A stretch of DNA of 64,000 bases, from the NCBI GenBank assembly GCA_036936605.1, contig JAUPFV010000003.1:100449278-100513277 (forward strand). Direction: 5' to 3'. Made by a program: the position numbers and the translations under genes. Below the pieces are notes generated by a model. It was given only the letters and a program-made list of their open reading frames with translations, was not told where the DNA came from and ran no database searches. Origin of the DNA: Limnanthes douglasii subsp. nivea (taxonomy: Eukaryota; Streptophyta; Magnoliopsida; Brassicales; Limnanthaceae). Shown piece by piece: positions 31,801 to 43,591 of this stretch. The number at the start of each line of letters is the position of its first letter. The first letter of the stretch is position 1.

Positions 31801-32818
31801 TGAGTCTTATATGATTCATTTAATCTTAAATGACCCCGACTTTTCCTAATGGCCAAAGGCAAACCAAGCTTGCCTCGAGACATGGTCAAGCTTATCTCGA
31901 AACATGGTCAAGCTTGCCTCGAGAGCTGGCAAAACTTGCCCTGATTTTTGGAAAAGCTTGCTTCACAAATAAATATAATTAAACTAGCCAAAAAAATACC
32001 AAGTTACCTAGCAATGTCACATCGGACAACTAGAAGAAACATGGTCGAAAGGCCAAGCATGAGTCTAGAAAGCTCGGCTTTGGTGGCCACATTGACCACT
32101 TGGCCAAGGCCAAAGTGGATAAGTTGGCCTCAGGACATGGCCAAAATTGTCCCACAGGCCAAACTGTCACAGTAACTCAAATTTTCTTGATGGCCTTAGG
32201 CGACCAGCTGGTCATTTAAGGCCAATATTGCCAAAATTGGGCCGATGTAGAGGAATCCTCGTACTGAATCGTACCCGACTTAGCCAAGCCTCATCTGGTT
32301 CGTTGTTACAATCCGAAAGGAGCGGCCCATGAATAATCCTAATAAGATCGTAACGAGAATATGCTTGACATCTCCACGATCACTAACCAACTAATACTTA
32401 TCCTGCATCGTTCCCCCCTCTCTCGAGTGATGTCAAAGTGTACAGAAACTGTGTCTGACAACATACGAAAGTCGTTTCTAAATTGTACGATAAAGCAAAC
32501 CCAATGATGTACCTCCGCCTGATAAAGCATCCCGAGATCCAGAATATGTTGCACCAATAAAGAATCCGCAACCAAAGACCCCTCCAAGCCAAGACCATTA
32601 TATAAGAAAATAGTGTCTTATTATTTTTAATGTTAGGTGAAAGTTACCGAGAAAAAAATAGCAACAACAAAATATTTTCTTTGTGATCTATATTATCAAT
32701 AAAACACAAGTGTTTTCCATCCACAATCTCAATTTCTTGTCATTTTTAGTACAAATCATTATTTAATCAAACATCAGGGTCTATTAGGTTCGGGTGATTC
32801 CCCCCCCCACCACCACCA
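31801..32818 (+). repeat. left (5') LTR of element D
   Basis: Begins TGAGTC and ends CACCACCACCA before the PBS. Short repeats of about 24 bp with CAAGCTTGCCTCGAGAC lie at about 31865-31960 and recur in the right LTR. A TATATAAG box near 32596 is oriented to the right, consistent with + polarity. Confidence 0.65.
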
Positions 32819-32841
32819 TTTTGGTGATGTTGTCGGGAAAC
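32819..32841 (+). other. primer-binding site of element D, mutated
   Basis: TTTGGTGATGTTGTCGGGAA just after the LTR resembles the common gypsy PBS start TTTGGCGCCGTTGTCGGG with substitutions. Confidence 0.55.
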
Positions 32842-33149
32842 GAAATCAACCATCTTCTCAATATGTCAAAATTCTACTTTCAACATTATGAGTCCAAGGT
32901 CAGGAAAATGTCCACAAACTGGACAAAGAGTGTTAGTGTTGCAGCTCACCTCGCCCTGAGAGTAAGCATTGACAATGAGCCACTCCGTTCTGTCGAGGTG
33001 AAATCCTTCCACATGAAAACCATCTTATTACCCCATCATTCGATCCCACGGATGACATCACTTTCATTCCCTCGAACAATGACGAGAGATACAATGATCC
33101 TGTCATTCTCACTAACGAGAGAATTGATGATCTAGCTCAGCAACTAATC

Positions 33150-34690
33150 AATTTGTGAAATTTGTTAGGACGGTGTCCGCCACCTTCATGTTCAAGAGAA
33201 ACGTGTCGGGGTCTTATCAAGGATAACATAGTATATGAGGAACAACGAAGTGAACCCACAACGATGGATCACCCAACAATAGGCACGACGTTTTTTATCA
33301 ATCGGAAGCCAGCTACCATAAAAGAAACCTACGAAAGAATAACATCAAACGACGAGTAGAAAGATAACTTTAACCTACATGCCAAGTTCATATTGTGGTT
33401 TTCATGGGACGATGATATGAAACCGATTATAGATTTGTTGGAGCCCAACCATATACTATAACCAGCTATCAAAATGCTATGAGATAGATCCAACACCGGG
33501 GTCAGCATCCCGTTAAGGTTCATACCATTATACCACCCTATAGTCTCCCATAATACTATACCATGAGACGAAGATGACGGAATTCAAGTGTTTGGTTCAA
33601 ACCCCATTCACAACCTCATCTTGGACCGACACGGTTGCTTCATTTAATGTAGCATCATTGACTTACCATTAACGTATGAATTATGTGGTGGGAGAAAAAA
33701 GCAGATCAGTATCCCTTAAATGATTGCTTAAAGTGTGGATAAAAGAACCTAAGTGGAGCCTTTCATTGTGGCCGGCCAAATAGCCCAATATATATATAAT
33801 ATTAAACTTGAGGAATTTAACGCTCAAAATGGGAACGGAAGAAAAAATACCCCTTAAAAGCTAAAAGTGGTGAGATTTTCCAAAATGTCCCCAATACCCA
33901 AACCTTTGTGGCAGTGTTCCCACCCAGACGAGCTAGCCGACCATCCATCATTGTCGTACCAAATGCCTATCTTTGCAATCAGAACATAAACACCAACCTT
34001 CTAGCTCATTCGGGAAAGATTTCAACACAACCAGCAACATAAAATTACAGCAAACAGTGTGAATATCACCAAGACCACGGGCATACCACAAAGGTATATT
34101 GAGTGCTAAAAGTTGAGATTCAAAAGCTAATCAAGAGAGAGCATCTGATGGATTTTATCAAAAAACTTGACGAACGTTACGCGTATGAGTTCTTTGAAGA
34201 CCAAAGTAAGCAAGCATGAGATAAGTTTGACCGACCTGATAGTCGTCCCGAACGAGAACAAGATAGAGGCGAAAAACTTAAAACCTACATCATAGCTTTC
34301 CATGTAGGAATCACTCGAACGAATTACGCACATAGCTTCTGCAAGCGCTACATTCGAGGGGTTGACTTCTATCATCAACATACCACGAGTGGGCCTAATT
34401 AAAGTACACGCTCTCTACACATCCACTCCCGATATATTTTTCGCGGACAGTGATCTTAAGTTATTCGTTCTTCCACACAATGATGTCTTTTTTATCACGA
34501 TCGACATTAGGGGGTAAATCTCGACGCGTTTTGGTAAACATGGTAGCAACGAAAAACATATTTTCCAACTCAGCTACGAAACAACTCCCTTTCGAGACTG
34601 TTCAGATGCATAACCTTCTATTATATGATATGCTTCAATGGCAAGACCACCATGCTTATAGAAACAATATCGTTGGAGGTGTCAATTGAG
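33150..34690 (+). pseudogene. gag and protease remnants of element D
   Basis: Not one frame. Recognisable pieces: INRKPATIKETYERI (about 33300-33345, a gag capsid-end motif); a zinc-knuckle region CEYHQDHGHTTKVY followed by VEIQKLIKREHLMDFIK (about 34056-34165), aligning with CRYHDDVGHDTKDC...LKKEVQAQIDSGKLLEYVKK of element B; and a protease region at about 34430-34640 reading IFFADSDLKLFVLPHNDVFFITIDI, RVLVNMVATKNIFSNSATKQLPF, where the catalytic DTG reads NMV. Dead gene. Confidence 0.6.
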
Positions 34691-36150
34691 ATGGGCAAGC
34701 ATTCGAGAATTTAAAATGAGACCCATTAACCTTTTACTTTTAAGTTTTATTATTTTCTAAATCGTCTTGGTAATCATTACACCTAATTTATTTTGGTCAA
34801 TGGAAGCACATCTTTTGTTTAAACTTTACACAACTATGCATTTTTATGTCACATACAAAAGTATTAGCATGACCTCTTAACCACAAGGGAAAATTATCCT
34901 CTTTTATACAATTTTATACCCCAACCCGTTGTCTGACCAACATCATGTATGAGCTAGACCGATAACTTGCATGATACATTAATCGGCAAATCGCTATAAC
35001 AATGAAACGTTTACACAAAAGAAGGAAGCAACTGGCAAAAAACCTATGCTAAAAATGCACATGGAAAAACAAAGCACCAAATTTATACCTCCCTCAGACT
35101 CTTGCTAGGATGAGGGGAATTACATGCACACTAAGCAACAAGACGTGATGATATGTCAAATACAAGCAAATGATAACATATCTGAATATTTTACTTACTA
35201 ACAAGAGTTTGGTGAACATAACTTGGTTGAAAAAGAAAAACGATGCTCATATTACAAAGAAAGGACCATGCATGACCCCAAAAATGAAGAAAAACAAAAG
35301 GAAACTATTCCCACAATACATGAAAATAACAACATATAGCCTCAAAATTCAAACCTTACTGAAAACTCTGATTGTTACAATTTAGGTTAAGCTATGGAGA
35401 GTGAGTATGTGTCGATGATATGAAATTATTAACAAGTGGATTAGCTTGATCTGGTTCACTCTAGTCGCTTAAAGTAAGATTGTTGAACGAGATAATTAGA
35501 TGTGAATAAGTAACCTCGGTCGAACAACAATATAAGCATAAGCGAATTTGTCCAAAAAATACCATTAAATAACTCTTAGTTTAAGGAAAGTCACTTAAAG
35601 CCTGTCAGAAATCATCAAGAAAGAAAATAAAGAGAATTCAAACTCGACGTTACTCGAACATAAGCTTAATCTCATTCGACTTTAACATTACATAAGATCA
35701 ACATGTCCTCGTTTAGCCTTAGTTTGGGCTTCTTTAAGAGCATCTCTCCCAATAAATATGAAAAAATATTTTTTGAAGTAAATGAAGCTTCGAAGCCTCA
35801 CTCAGAAGCCTTTTGCTTAACAAAGCACGACATTGGTCAACCTCAACTAGGCATCAGCTTGACCTTAGCTCGACATCGACTCAGCCACATTAAAGAACCA
35901 CTCTATTAAAATAAAATGCATACATAACTTTTGAGCAAAGAGGAACTTACTTCAGAACCTCTCATTAAGTGAAGCCCCTACACAACATAACCTTCGTTTG
36001 GAAACCAAAGGCTACTAAAACATAAAACCGTAAGGTATCTGGACCGGAGCACTTTAATCACTTGCAAGCAAGAAAATGAATGATGGGAGATACAGTACAA
36101 TATGCAATATCATAAGTGGAGCACGATCAAAACAGTAAAAATCTACAACC
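34691..36150 (+). other. 3' internal region of element D without recognisable genes
   Basis: Where pol would be expected there are only short, unrelated ORFs. A/T-rich with many stops. Confidence 0.5.
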
Positions 36151-36310
36151 TGAGCCATATATGATTCATTTAATCCAAAATAACCCTGGCTTGGCTTAAT
36201 AGCCAAAAGCAACCCAAACTTGTTTCAAGATATGGTCAACCTTGCCTCGAGACTTGACCAAGCTTGGATCTAAATATGACCAAGCTTGCCTCGAGACAAG
36301 CATCAAATTC
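36151..36310 (+). repeat. right LTR of element D, truncated
   Basis: Starts TGAGCCATATATGATTC and carries ATGGTCAACCTTGCCTCGAG, as in the left LTR. Similarity stops near 36310, far short of the 1-kb left copy. Confidence 0.6.
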
Positions 36311-37140
36311 AGCCCATATGTGATAAAATATGTGGTTAGAATATAATAATGAATTGTATTACATTAAATCGACTAAGTTAAGGTTGTAAAATAATTATTC
36401 TGTTTGTTATTCAATTAGATTATATTCGTTATTAGTTTGTAGTTATTTTGCGGTCAAATACTATTAATGGTCAAACGGATGTGATCGACCATAAATATAT
36501 CACCTCATATATTCTTTTCACCTATGCATTTTTTAAATATACCATATTCCTTTATTTATATATATGCGGTTAACATTGTATAAAAAAACAAAATATATGC
36601 TACTGTAATAGAGATCAACCGTTGATAAGGCAAATCAATTTGAAAACAAAATAAGTTCAGGTTATGGCAATGACAAAAACATGATAGCTTACATATCTAT
36701 ATTATCATTTAAAGCGTATGCCTACGAAGATAGATTGCCTTTGACAGCATCAAATTTTCTAAATTGTAAACTTCCGCCGAAATCATAAAAAAAAAGCTTC
36801 AAATTTTTATTGAAATATATCCATTTCTGTCAATGTTTAAATTAGCCTCTCTATTTAGAATTAATATATAAAAATTGTACAATTATTTCATTTAAATTAC
36901 AAAACCTAGTATAATTTCAGCTAGAAAACATACATAATCCCATTAGCGAAAAATAATCTGGCTAAAAAAAAAAACATCAATTTTGGTGCGAGGATATATA
37001 GGCAAAAGCAAACACAGTTACAATTCAATAAATATCAATGAAACCAAACACCAAAATACTAGAAAGAACTATTCAAAGTGAACAGGTTTCAAACAGTTTG
37101 GATGAAAAGACAAGAAATAAATAAAAAAGAAAACCAGGCA
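36311..37140. other. gene-free spacer including direct repeat copy 2 (36620-36870)
   Basis: Holds the second copy of the diverged direct repeat described at 30600-30870. No coding or RNA feature is otherwise seen. Confidence 0.5.
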
Positions 37141-37149
37141 TGAAAACAT

Positions 37150-37292
37150 AGAAGAAGCCAAGCATAACAATAGTATGGCCATAAAGAGTCCTTCCTGATG
37201 CTTTAATGCCTTGCCCTGTGCTTCTTCAGCATAACACTAGTATGCACGTAAAGAGTTCTTCCTGATGTGTCAATGCCTCATCAAAGCAAGAT
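37150..37292 (-). pseudogene. two decayed snoRNA-like units
   Basis: Two adjacent degenerate copies of the downstream snoRNA-like unit: GAAGCCAAGCATAACAATAGTAT near 37153, and CAGCATAACACTAGTATGCA near 37227 ending in TCAATGCCTCATCA near 37280. The box D complement is altered in both. Confidence 0.45.
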
Positions 37293-37467
37293 AATCAGAA
37301 AGGATGCTTATTTCTCCCAAAAAGGATGTTTATTAAACAAATATAGTATTAATAACAAGGCAGATGCAGATGACATTAACTCCTGAAACATTGCTAACTC
37401 CAGAAACATTGTTGTTTCACAAGAACAGTCTAATAAATTAAGAAAAAAAGGAAAAAAATACTACCCA

Positions 37468-37556
37468 ACTCAGAAGCCAAGCGTAACAATGATATCTCAT
37501 TGAAGGAATTCCACAAAGGAGTTCTCTTCTTACGTGTTAATGCCTCATCACAGCAA
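37468..37556 (-). ncRNA. box C/D snoRNA-like gene, unit 1
   Basis: Minus-strand reading has box C GTGATGA (complement at 37545-37551) and box D CTGA (complement of 37470-37473), about 80 nt apart. Upstream of box D is the conserved stretch TTGTTACGCTTGGCTT, the expected guide position. No rRNA or snRNA target was assigned. Confidence 0.65.
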
Positions 37557-37683
37557 GATCAATTACCAAAACCTAACAGTGTTAAAACTGCCCCTATATG
37601 TGTATATGTGTGTATATACGTCTTAACAATTAATGATTTCTAACTAGCAATTTTTGGATCAATGGAAAAAGAAAGAAACACAA

Positions 37684-37772
37684 GCTCAGAAGCCAAGCGT
37701 AACAATGGTATCTCATTGAAGAAAGTCCACATAGGAGTTCTCTTCTTACGTGTTAATGCCTCATCATAGCAA
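37684..37772 (-). ncRNA. box C/D snoRNA-like gene, unit 2
   Basis: Box C ATGATGA (complement 37761-37767), box D CTGA (complement 37686-37689), same guide-position stretch as unit 1. The end-to-end distance of the boxes, 82 nt, is typical of C/D snoRNAs. Confidence 0.7.
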
Positions 37773-37947
37773 GATCAATAAGCAAACTATAACCTAAACA
37801 AATACTCCATATAAATTTCAGAAAACAGTGTTTATACATGCTGCTCCTCAATATGTATATGCATACACCTACTTCTTAAATATCAGTGAATGGAGCACTT
37901 ATTGTTCCAACTTGCAACAACTTCACTAGATAAAGCATAAAACCCAA

Positions 37948-38036
37948 GCTCAGAAGCCAAGCGTAACAATAGTATCTCATTGAAGAAATTCCACAAAGGA
38001 GTTATCTTCTTACATGTTAATGCCTCATCACAGCAA
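37948..38036 (-). ncRNA. box C/D snoRNA-like gene, unit 3
   Basis: Box C GTGATGA (complement 38025-38031), box D CTGA (complement 37950-37953). One base differs in the guide-side block (ATAGTATCTC for ATGGTATCTC). Confidence 0.68.
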
Positions 38037-38234
38037 CATCAATAACTTAACTATAACCTTAACCAATACTATGATACAAAAGCTTGAGAAAACAGTGTTT
38101 ATACTACACTGCCATTAGCAAATACAATGTACAACCTCTAGAAAACAGTGTTTAAAGAATGTAACACATAACAGGGACATTTTTCACTGAAGCCTGGTAC
38201 TACACGACTTCAATGAAGGTAACAGAAAACTCAA

Positions 38235-38322
38235 GCTCAGAAGCCAAGCGTAACAATGGTATCTCAAAGAAGAATAATCCACACAGGAGTTCTTCTCACG
38301 TGTTAAAGCCTCATCATAGCAA
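38235..38322 (-). ncRNA. box C/D snoRNA-like gene, unit 4
   Basis: Box C ATGATGA (complement 38311-38317), box D CTGA (complement 38237-38240). The middle of the unit (AAAGAAGAATAATCC on +) differs from the others, whereas both box-flanking blocks are kept, as expected for constraint on boxes and guides. Confidence 0.7.
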
Positions 38323-38424
38323 GATCAATCATGAAACTCAATAGTAAATAGATGCGATGATACTAGCATATAAACACAGAACAGGAAGAATATACAAATT
38401 TACAATATCTACATAGTAACAAAA

Positions 38425-38512
38425 GCTCAGAAGCCAAGCGTAACAATGGTATCTCACTGAAGAAGTATCCACACAGGAGTTCTTCTTACATGTTAAAGCC
38501 TCATCATCGCAG
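38425..38512 (-). ncRNA. box C/D snoRNA-like gene, unit 5
   Basis: Box C ATGATGA (complement 38501-38507), box D CTGA (complement 38427-38430). This is the unit nearest the putative promoter, so first in the inferred minus-strand polycistron. Confidence 0.7.
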
Positions 38513-38762
38513 CCTAAATCACCAAACTAAAATGATATCGATAATTAACGCAACACTGAAAACTTTATTTAGTGAGATTACTCAAAGGTAATTCTTCTCT
38601 TTGGTAAGCTGCGAAACCTGAAGATCCTCTCCTAAACTGCTGCAAGATCTGCCATATCAACGAACCTAGCAGGCTGGTACCATTTCCGGCGGATTAAGTT
38701 TTCACGAAAGTAAGATCTGAAAGAAACTTGAGAAGAGCGGTAGTTTTATATCGTAGATTGTA

Positions 38763-38971
38763 AAACCCTAATTGACGTCCATGAATTGGGAAAAACCCTA
38801 ATTGACGTGCCGATATGATTTTACGGACAAGAAGGGTATGCTTTAGGTTGTGCAATTACGAAATTACTCAAGTTGTGATGTAAAAATGACTAGACTAACC
38901 TTGGATTCGTTTCGTCAAGAAAACCCGGTTTAAGTATCTATATTTTTTGTACCCAATCTAGACCAAGCCCA
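38763..38971. promoter_or_regulatory. divergent promoter with telo-boxes and a site II motif
   Basis: Telo-box AAACCCTAA at 38763-38771 and 38793-38801, each followed by TTGACGT. A site II motif TGGGCT lies on the minus strand at 38966-38971. This pair is characteristic of plant genes for ribosome biogenesis and translation, including snoRNA clusters. The region lies between the snoRNA-like units (leftward) and the RWD gene (rightward) and may serve both. Confidence 0.55.
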
Positions 38972-39107
38972 TCGGGCTAAAATTACACTAAAATTAAACT
39001 ACAGTTTTCGAGTTTTCGAGCTTTTAGGTCTTCATCAAAGTCCGGGAAGTACAAATCCGAATTGAGAAGAAGAAAAATTGAAAGCAGACTTCATCTTCTT
39101 CACAACC

Positions 39108-42100
39108 ATGGCTGGTAAGTAAGCTCACCTTGTAGCTTTTCATAGTAGTATTTAAGCTATCTGCGTAAATTTTCAAATTGAGTTAAATTGTATTCTCAAG
39201 ATTCTAACTTGCATGTAAAATCTATAATCCTAATTGAAATTCTGTACATTTGCTGCTACAAAGTATTGATCTTTTCTTTTTAACTTCATTGAAACTGATC
39301 GGGGTTTTGTTAAAGATATGGAATTGATAATTGGGTTTTAATATCTTACTATCAAATTTGCTTCATGTAAGTTTATGTCTATGATTAGAGAGAATGCAAA
39401 TTTAGTGTTTTTTTTTCAATTGGGAGCGTAAACAACTTATAAATAAGCTCAATTTGTTAAAGGATGAGAACAATAATGGTTGAATTGAATGCACAGAAAT
39501 CTGATATGGCATTGAGATTGTTCTTTTTTGGTTTGCAGACTATGCCTTGGACCAGGAGATGGAGATTGAAGCATTGGAAGCTATACTTATGGATGAATTC
39601 AAAGGTTTGTGTCTCCCTGCTGTGCACTTGATTTAAAATGAGTATTCCTTCTTCAGCTCTTCGTGACTGTGTAGTTTGTTTACTCGTTCTTTTCTTTATT
39701 CAATATCAGAAATCCATCCGAGTGAAGGTGGGATCAATACATCGAATCGGTGTTTCCAAATTACATTATCTCCACATGTACGACATTCTCTTCCTTGTTT
39801 ACATATTACCATCTTATGGATTGCAGTTTACTATTTCAGCAACTCTTTCCAACAGTATCGGAACCATATAGTGGGTTTTAATACTTCCTATGGTTGTTAG
39901 CTTTCCAATCTCCTCTCTAGTCTTTTCTTGTAGATGCCGCTAACTGCCAACTAGAATTAGTTTAGTAGCTAACTAGAATAAGTTTTAGGCCCTGAACTAG
40001 TGATCATATATTTTGCTGAACTTGTACGAACTGTATACTATTTTCATCAACTCTTATTAACAGCATCAGAACCGTATAGTGGTTTTTAAGACTTCCTATA
40101 GTTGTTAGCTTTCCAATCTCCTCTCTAGGATTTTCTTGTAGATGCTGCTAACTGCCAATTAGAATTAGTTTAGTAACTAGAATGAGTTTTAGGCAGCTTT
40201 ACTAGTGATCATAAATTTTGCTGAACTTCTGCGAACCGTATACGTCTTCAGCAACTTTTCAACAGTTTCAGAACCGTATAGTAGTTTTTAATACTTCCTA
40301 TGGTTGTTAGCTTTCCAATCTCCTCTTTGAGCTTTTCTTGTAGCTGCTGCTAACTGACAACTAGAAGTAGTTTAGTAGCTAACTAGAATGAGTTTTAGGC
40401 AGCTTAAATAGTGATCATAAATTTTGCTGAACTTGTACGAAGGGATTGTCAATTATGTACGAAAATCTTTGAATCTGTCTCTTAAAATTTGTTCTGCTTC
40501 TATATAATCAAGTAGGCTGGTAAAAGTGGACTACCTGAGACACCTCATAAACAGTGCTATACATCTTTTGCAAGTTTTTTTTTCTTGATTTTGTTATCAC
40601 TTTTACTTTATATTCGACAGGATGATGAGACAGATAGTTCGGCCATCCCATCAGGTTATTATTTTAGTTATTACATCAACAACTTTATTCCATTTGATAA
40701 AGTACAAATATTAGTTACATATACTTCATCTGATGATTTCTGTGTATTCAACGTTATTTCTCGAATTCCTATTTCAGCTCAGCTGGCTTTGATTTTCTCA
40801 CACACACAAAATTATCCGGATGAACCTCCTCTTTTAAATGTTCAAAGGTTTGTATATCCTTTTGCAATGGAAAAAGAATATGTATTTGAGTAATTTTATT
40901 TGCATTGCCGTAAACATAGCTATGTAATTATAATTGAATTCCATTTACTCTCACTAGACCTTCACCTAAAAGCTCTTTTGTCTGTCTGTTGGCCTTAGTG
41001 TCATATTGAGTTCTGGATTAAAAGAAGAGAAAATTGTTCTTTCATTTCTCTCAGACAAGATAGATTGAACTACGATATAAAGATTGAAATTGACGTGTAT
41101 AGCTCTCTCTTCTGCCAGTATACGCGGTATTCAGGGATCCGATCTCAAAAGTTTGAAAGAAAAGCTTGAACAAGAGGTAAGGTGCCGACACTTTCTATGT
41201 ATGGCTTTATGGATCAAAGTCTTAAGAGTCAGCGCAAGTGTTAAGTAAACAAAATGAGCCTAGAGCTTCGTAATTTAAAAGCCCATGTGGACATTTTCTT
41301 TGGTCGTTTGCAACAACGTCGTGATTAGGAATGCATTCTAGATATCCTTGCAACCAACACAACTGTTGTTTTTCAGGCAACTGAAAATCTCGGTATGTCT
41401 ATGATTTATACCTTGGTTTCATCAGCTAAGGAATGGCTATCGGAAGTTTATGGCCAAGAAGATGGAGATAGCAATGCTGATCAAGACGAGGCAGAAAAAG
41501 ATGATGTATGTCTGTCTTTCCTTACTTGTTTGCTGCTGTTATGTTATATGTTACTAGAGGCAGTTGTGATTGTAATCATATCTTGTTATTGTTGTTAAAT
41601 ATATAGTTTGTGCTAGTTTCTCGCAATTTTACATCTTCATCGTCTTTATAGCTTAGGCCTGTACTCTACAGTATAGTTCTACAGTATAATTCCTGGAGTA
41701 TACTAATACCTATTTCCTTCGTCATCATCAGTTCGCTTCTTATATATTGTATTTTCTTATGTGGCTCACAAGACAACTTGTTTCGCAATTTTTCCCTTGC
41801 TAGGTGATAATACCTCATGGAGAGCCTGTTACTGTTGAAACATTTACGGCGTGGAGAGAAAGGTTTGAAGCAGAATTGGCATTAGAGCGAGCCAAGTAAG
41901 TTTTAGTTTCACATATTGGAATTTCAGATCCTGGTTCTATGCTTTTGTTATAGTTTTGAGTGATATAAACCCCGCATAAAGGCTTTGACATGATTGTGTT
42001 GCTTAATGACGTCCACAACTCATTGGGCTATGATACTCAAACTGCGACGTGATTATCTTATAATCCATCTTTGTCAATGGTGTCTATCCATGCTTGATTT

Positions 42101-43591
42101 TCTCTTGTTTCTCCCTTATTTCCTTTTCATTTTGTTTGCCTCATATTGTTTGGCTTTATAAATATTCGGCATGTTTTCTATGAATTTGGCAAAAAATGAT
42201 AGTAAATAATTGCTATATTTCAATAATTAATATAATGCCTTTTTATATCATCTTATGGAAAGGCTTTATCCTGTACTACTTCGCTACTATTTGTAATCTA
42301 TAGATCACCTTACATTTTAAAAATTCGCTCACAAGCAATGCGCATTTACTTTCAGGCTAATGCCTGACACTGCACTCACAACATCTAAAGAGAAGAAGCT
42401 CACAGGCAGACAGTGGTTTGAGAGTGGAAAAGCGGTATTTATTTGCCCTATGTATCTCTTTCAGATTGCATTCTTTTCATTGAGTAAAACTGCAGAAACA
42501 GTAACTGTTTTCCTTGAGTTGTCTAATAATTATGAATTATCTATTAAGAATCCTGTAAGAAGAGTGAATATTGCTTCAACAACATTTATTCATATGATTT
42601 GGGGAGATGATCCAATTTAAAGCACGCCTGACATCTTAACTTCTCTATTTACCTGTTTGTCTCATTATATGCATCCGTTTGTTACGTCTCTAGTTACATA
42701 AAATATTTATGCATTATATAATACTTATGAAGTATAGTAGTATAGTAATACATTGATCGCAAAAGCTTTTCATACTGATGCACTTATCGGATAGGGCCTA
42801 GATTTTACCTACCATTTATATTGCCGTCGCATTTGTAAAAGAAAAATGAGCTAATATGCTGACTTCCCTTTGATCATCTAAACCTCTTAATCATATCGGT
42901 CCATTTGGCTTAGTATTTGTTTGATTTTTTCTGCACCATGGAAAGTCCAACGGTAATTCCCAATTGTGTAACACTTAGATTCTTACTCTCAGCCTCTCTC
43001 CTGCACCATAGCTTGAATACTCTCTGCCATAGTAATAGTTATTTTAATCACCTTATGAAAGTATGTGTTGAGATCCTGTCATAGTCATTTCATGTACATC
43101 GATCGAGTGATAGTACTATATTTCTTGCATAATTACAGGCCCTTCTGTTCAAAGGCGAAAAATTACATTGTACAAAATGTTTGATATCCTACCTAGTTGT
43201 GCAAGTATTTCTAGGATTAAGAGTGAAACATATGATTCACATTTTAGTACCCGCTTCAACCTTTTATAATATCTTGAGCGGGAATTACTGATAGAGGTTT
43301 TGATATAATTCATTAAATATGCATAATATGTATGATGGCTAGTTTTCTCTCTTACAGAGAGGTGGTGTAGCAATTGATGACGATTTGGACGTTGAAGATG
43401 AGGAAGAAATCGACTTCTTTGAAGATGAAGACTTTGAAGGTGCACTACTTCGATATGGATCTACTTGGATCTATATTATATGCTAAAATCTTGAGTACAA
43501 AAATTGAAAATCAACTACTGTTTGCATCTTTCGTGCAGATGATGAAGATGACATGCTTGAGCACTATTTGGCTGAGAAATCCGACTCATGA
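39108..43591 (+). CDS. RWD-domain protein (RWDD1/Gir2-like), 11 exons, 245 aa
   Basis: Exons: 39108-39114, 39539-39604, 39710-39777, 40621-40654, 40778-40847, 41119-41176, 41377-41505, 41804-41895, 42356-42434, 43358-43439 and 43539-43591 (TGA). All introns are GT-AG and phases join to 738 nt. The N-terminal RWD domain (about 1-115) has QEMEIEALEAILMDEFKEI, NRCFQITLSP, LALIFSHTQNYPDEPPLLNV and LKEKLEQEATENLGMSMIYTLVSSAKEWL. The middle has VIIPHGEPVTVETFTAWRERFEAELALERAKLMPD and KKLTGRQWFESGKA. The C-terminus is acidic (DDLDVEDEEEIDFF...DDEDDMLEHYLAEKSDS). In the RWDD1/Gir2 family the RWD domain binds Gcn1 and the protein partners DRG GTPases in translation control; that role here is by homology. 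It matches my memory of Arabidopsis At1g51730 (about 250 aa). Confidence 0.93.
39830..40440. repeat. three tandem copies of a roughly 200-bp unit inside intron 3 of the RWD gene
   Basis: Units start near 39837, 40047 and 40249. Each carries CTTCCTATGGTTGTTAGC-like, TTTCCAATCTCCTCT, AACTAGAATGAGTTTTAGGC and AGTGATCATAAATTTTGCTG blocks with small differences. Confidence 0.75.

Larger units (their letters stand above)
31801..36310 (+). mobile_element. element D: old, deleted Ty3/gypsy relic
   Basis: The left LTR starts TGAGTCTTATATGATTC at 31801. The same start, TGAGCCATATATGATTC, recurs at 36151 and marks a right LTR that fades after about 160 bp. PBS-like TTTGGTGATGTTGTCGGGAA follows the left LTR. 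Gag and protease remnants are on the + strand. No RT, RNase H or integrase sequence is recognised, so the element is internally deleted or was non-autonomous. Confidence 0.7.

Noticed and set aside
32339..32598. Minus-strand ORFs of about 80 and 66 codons
   Set aside because: They lie within the LTR of element D in antisense and show no recognisable motif.
37150..38512. CRISPR-like array
   Set aside because: Repeat units of about 90 bp with irregular, unrelated spacers in a plant genome; C/D box anatomy explains them better.
40585..42620. Plus-strand ORFs at 40585-40893, 41395-41598 and 42360-42620 as separate genes
   Set aside because: They are exons of the RWD gene extended into introns.
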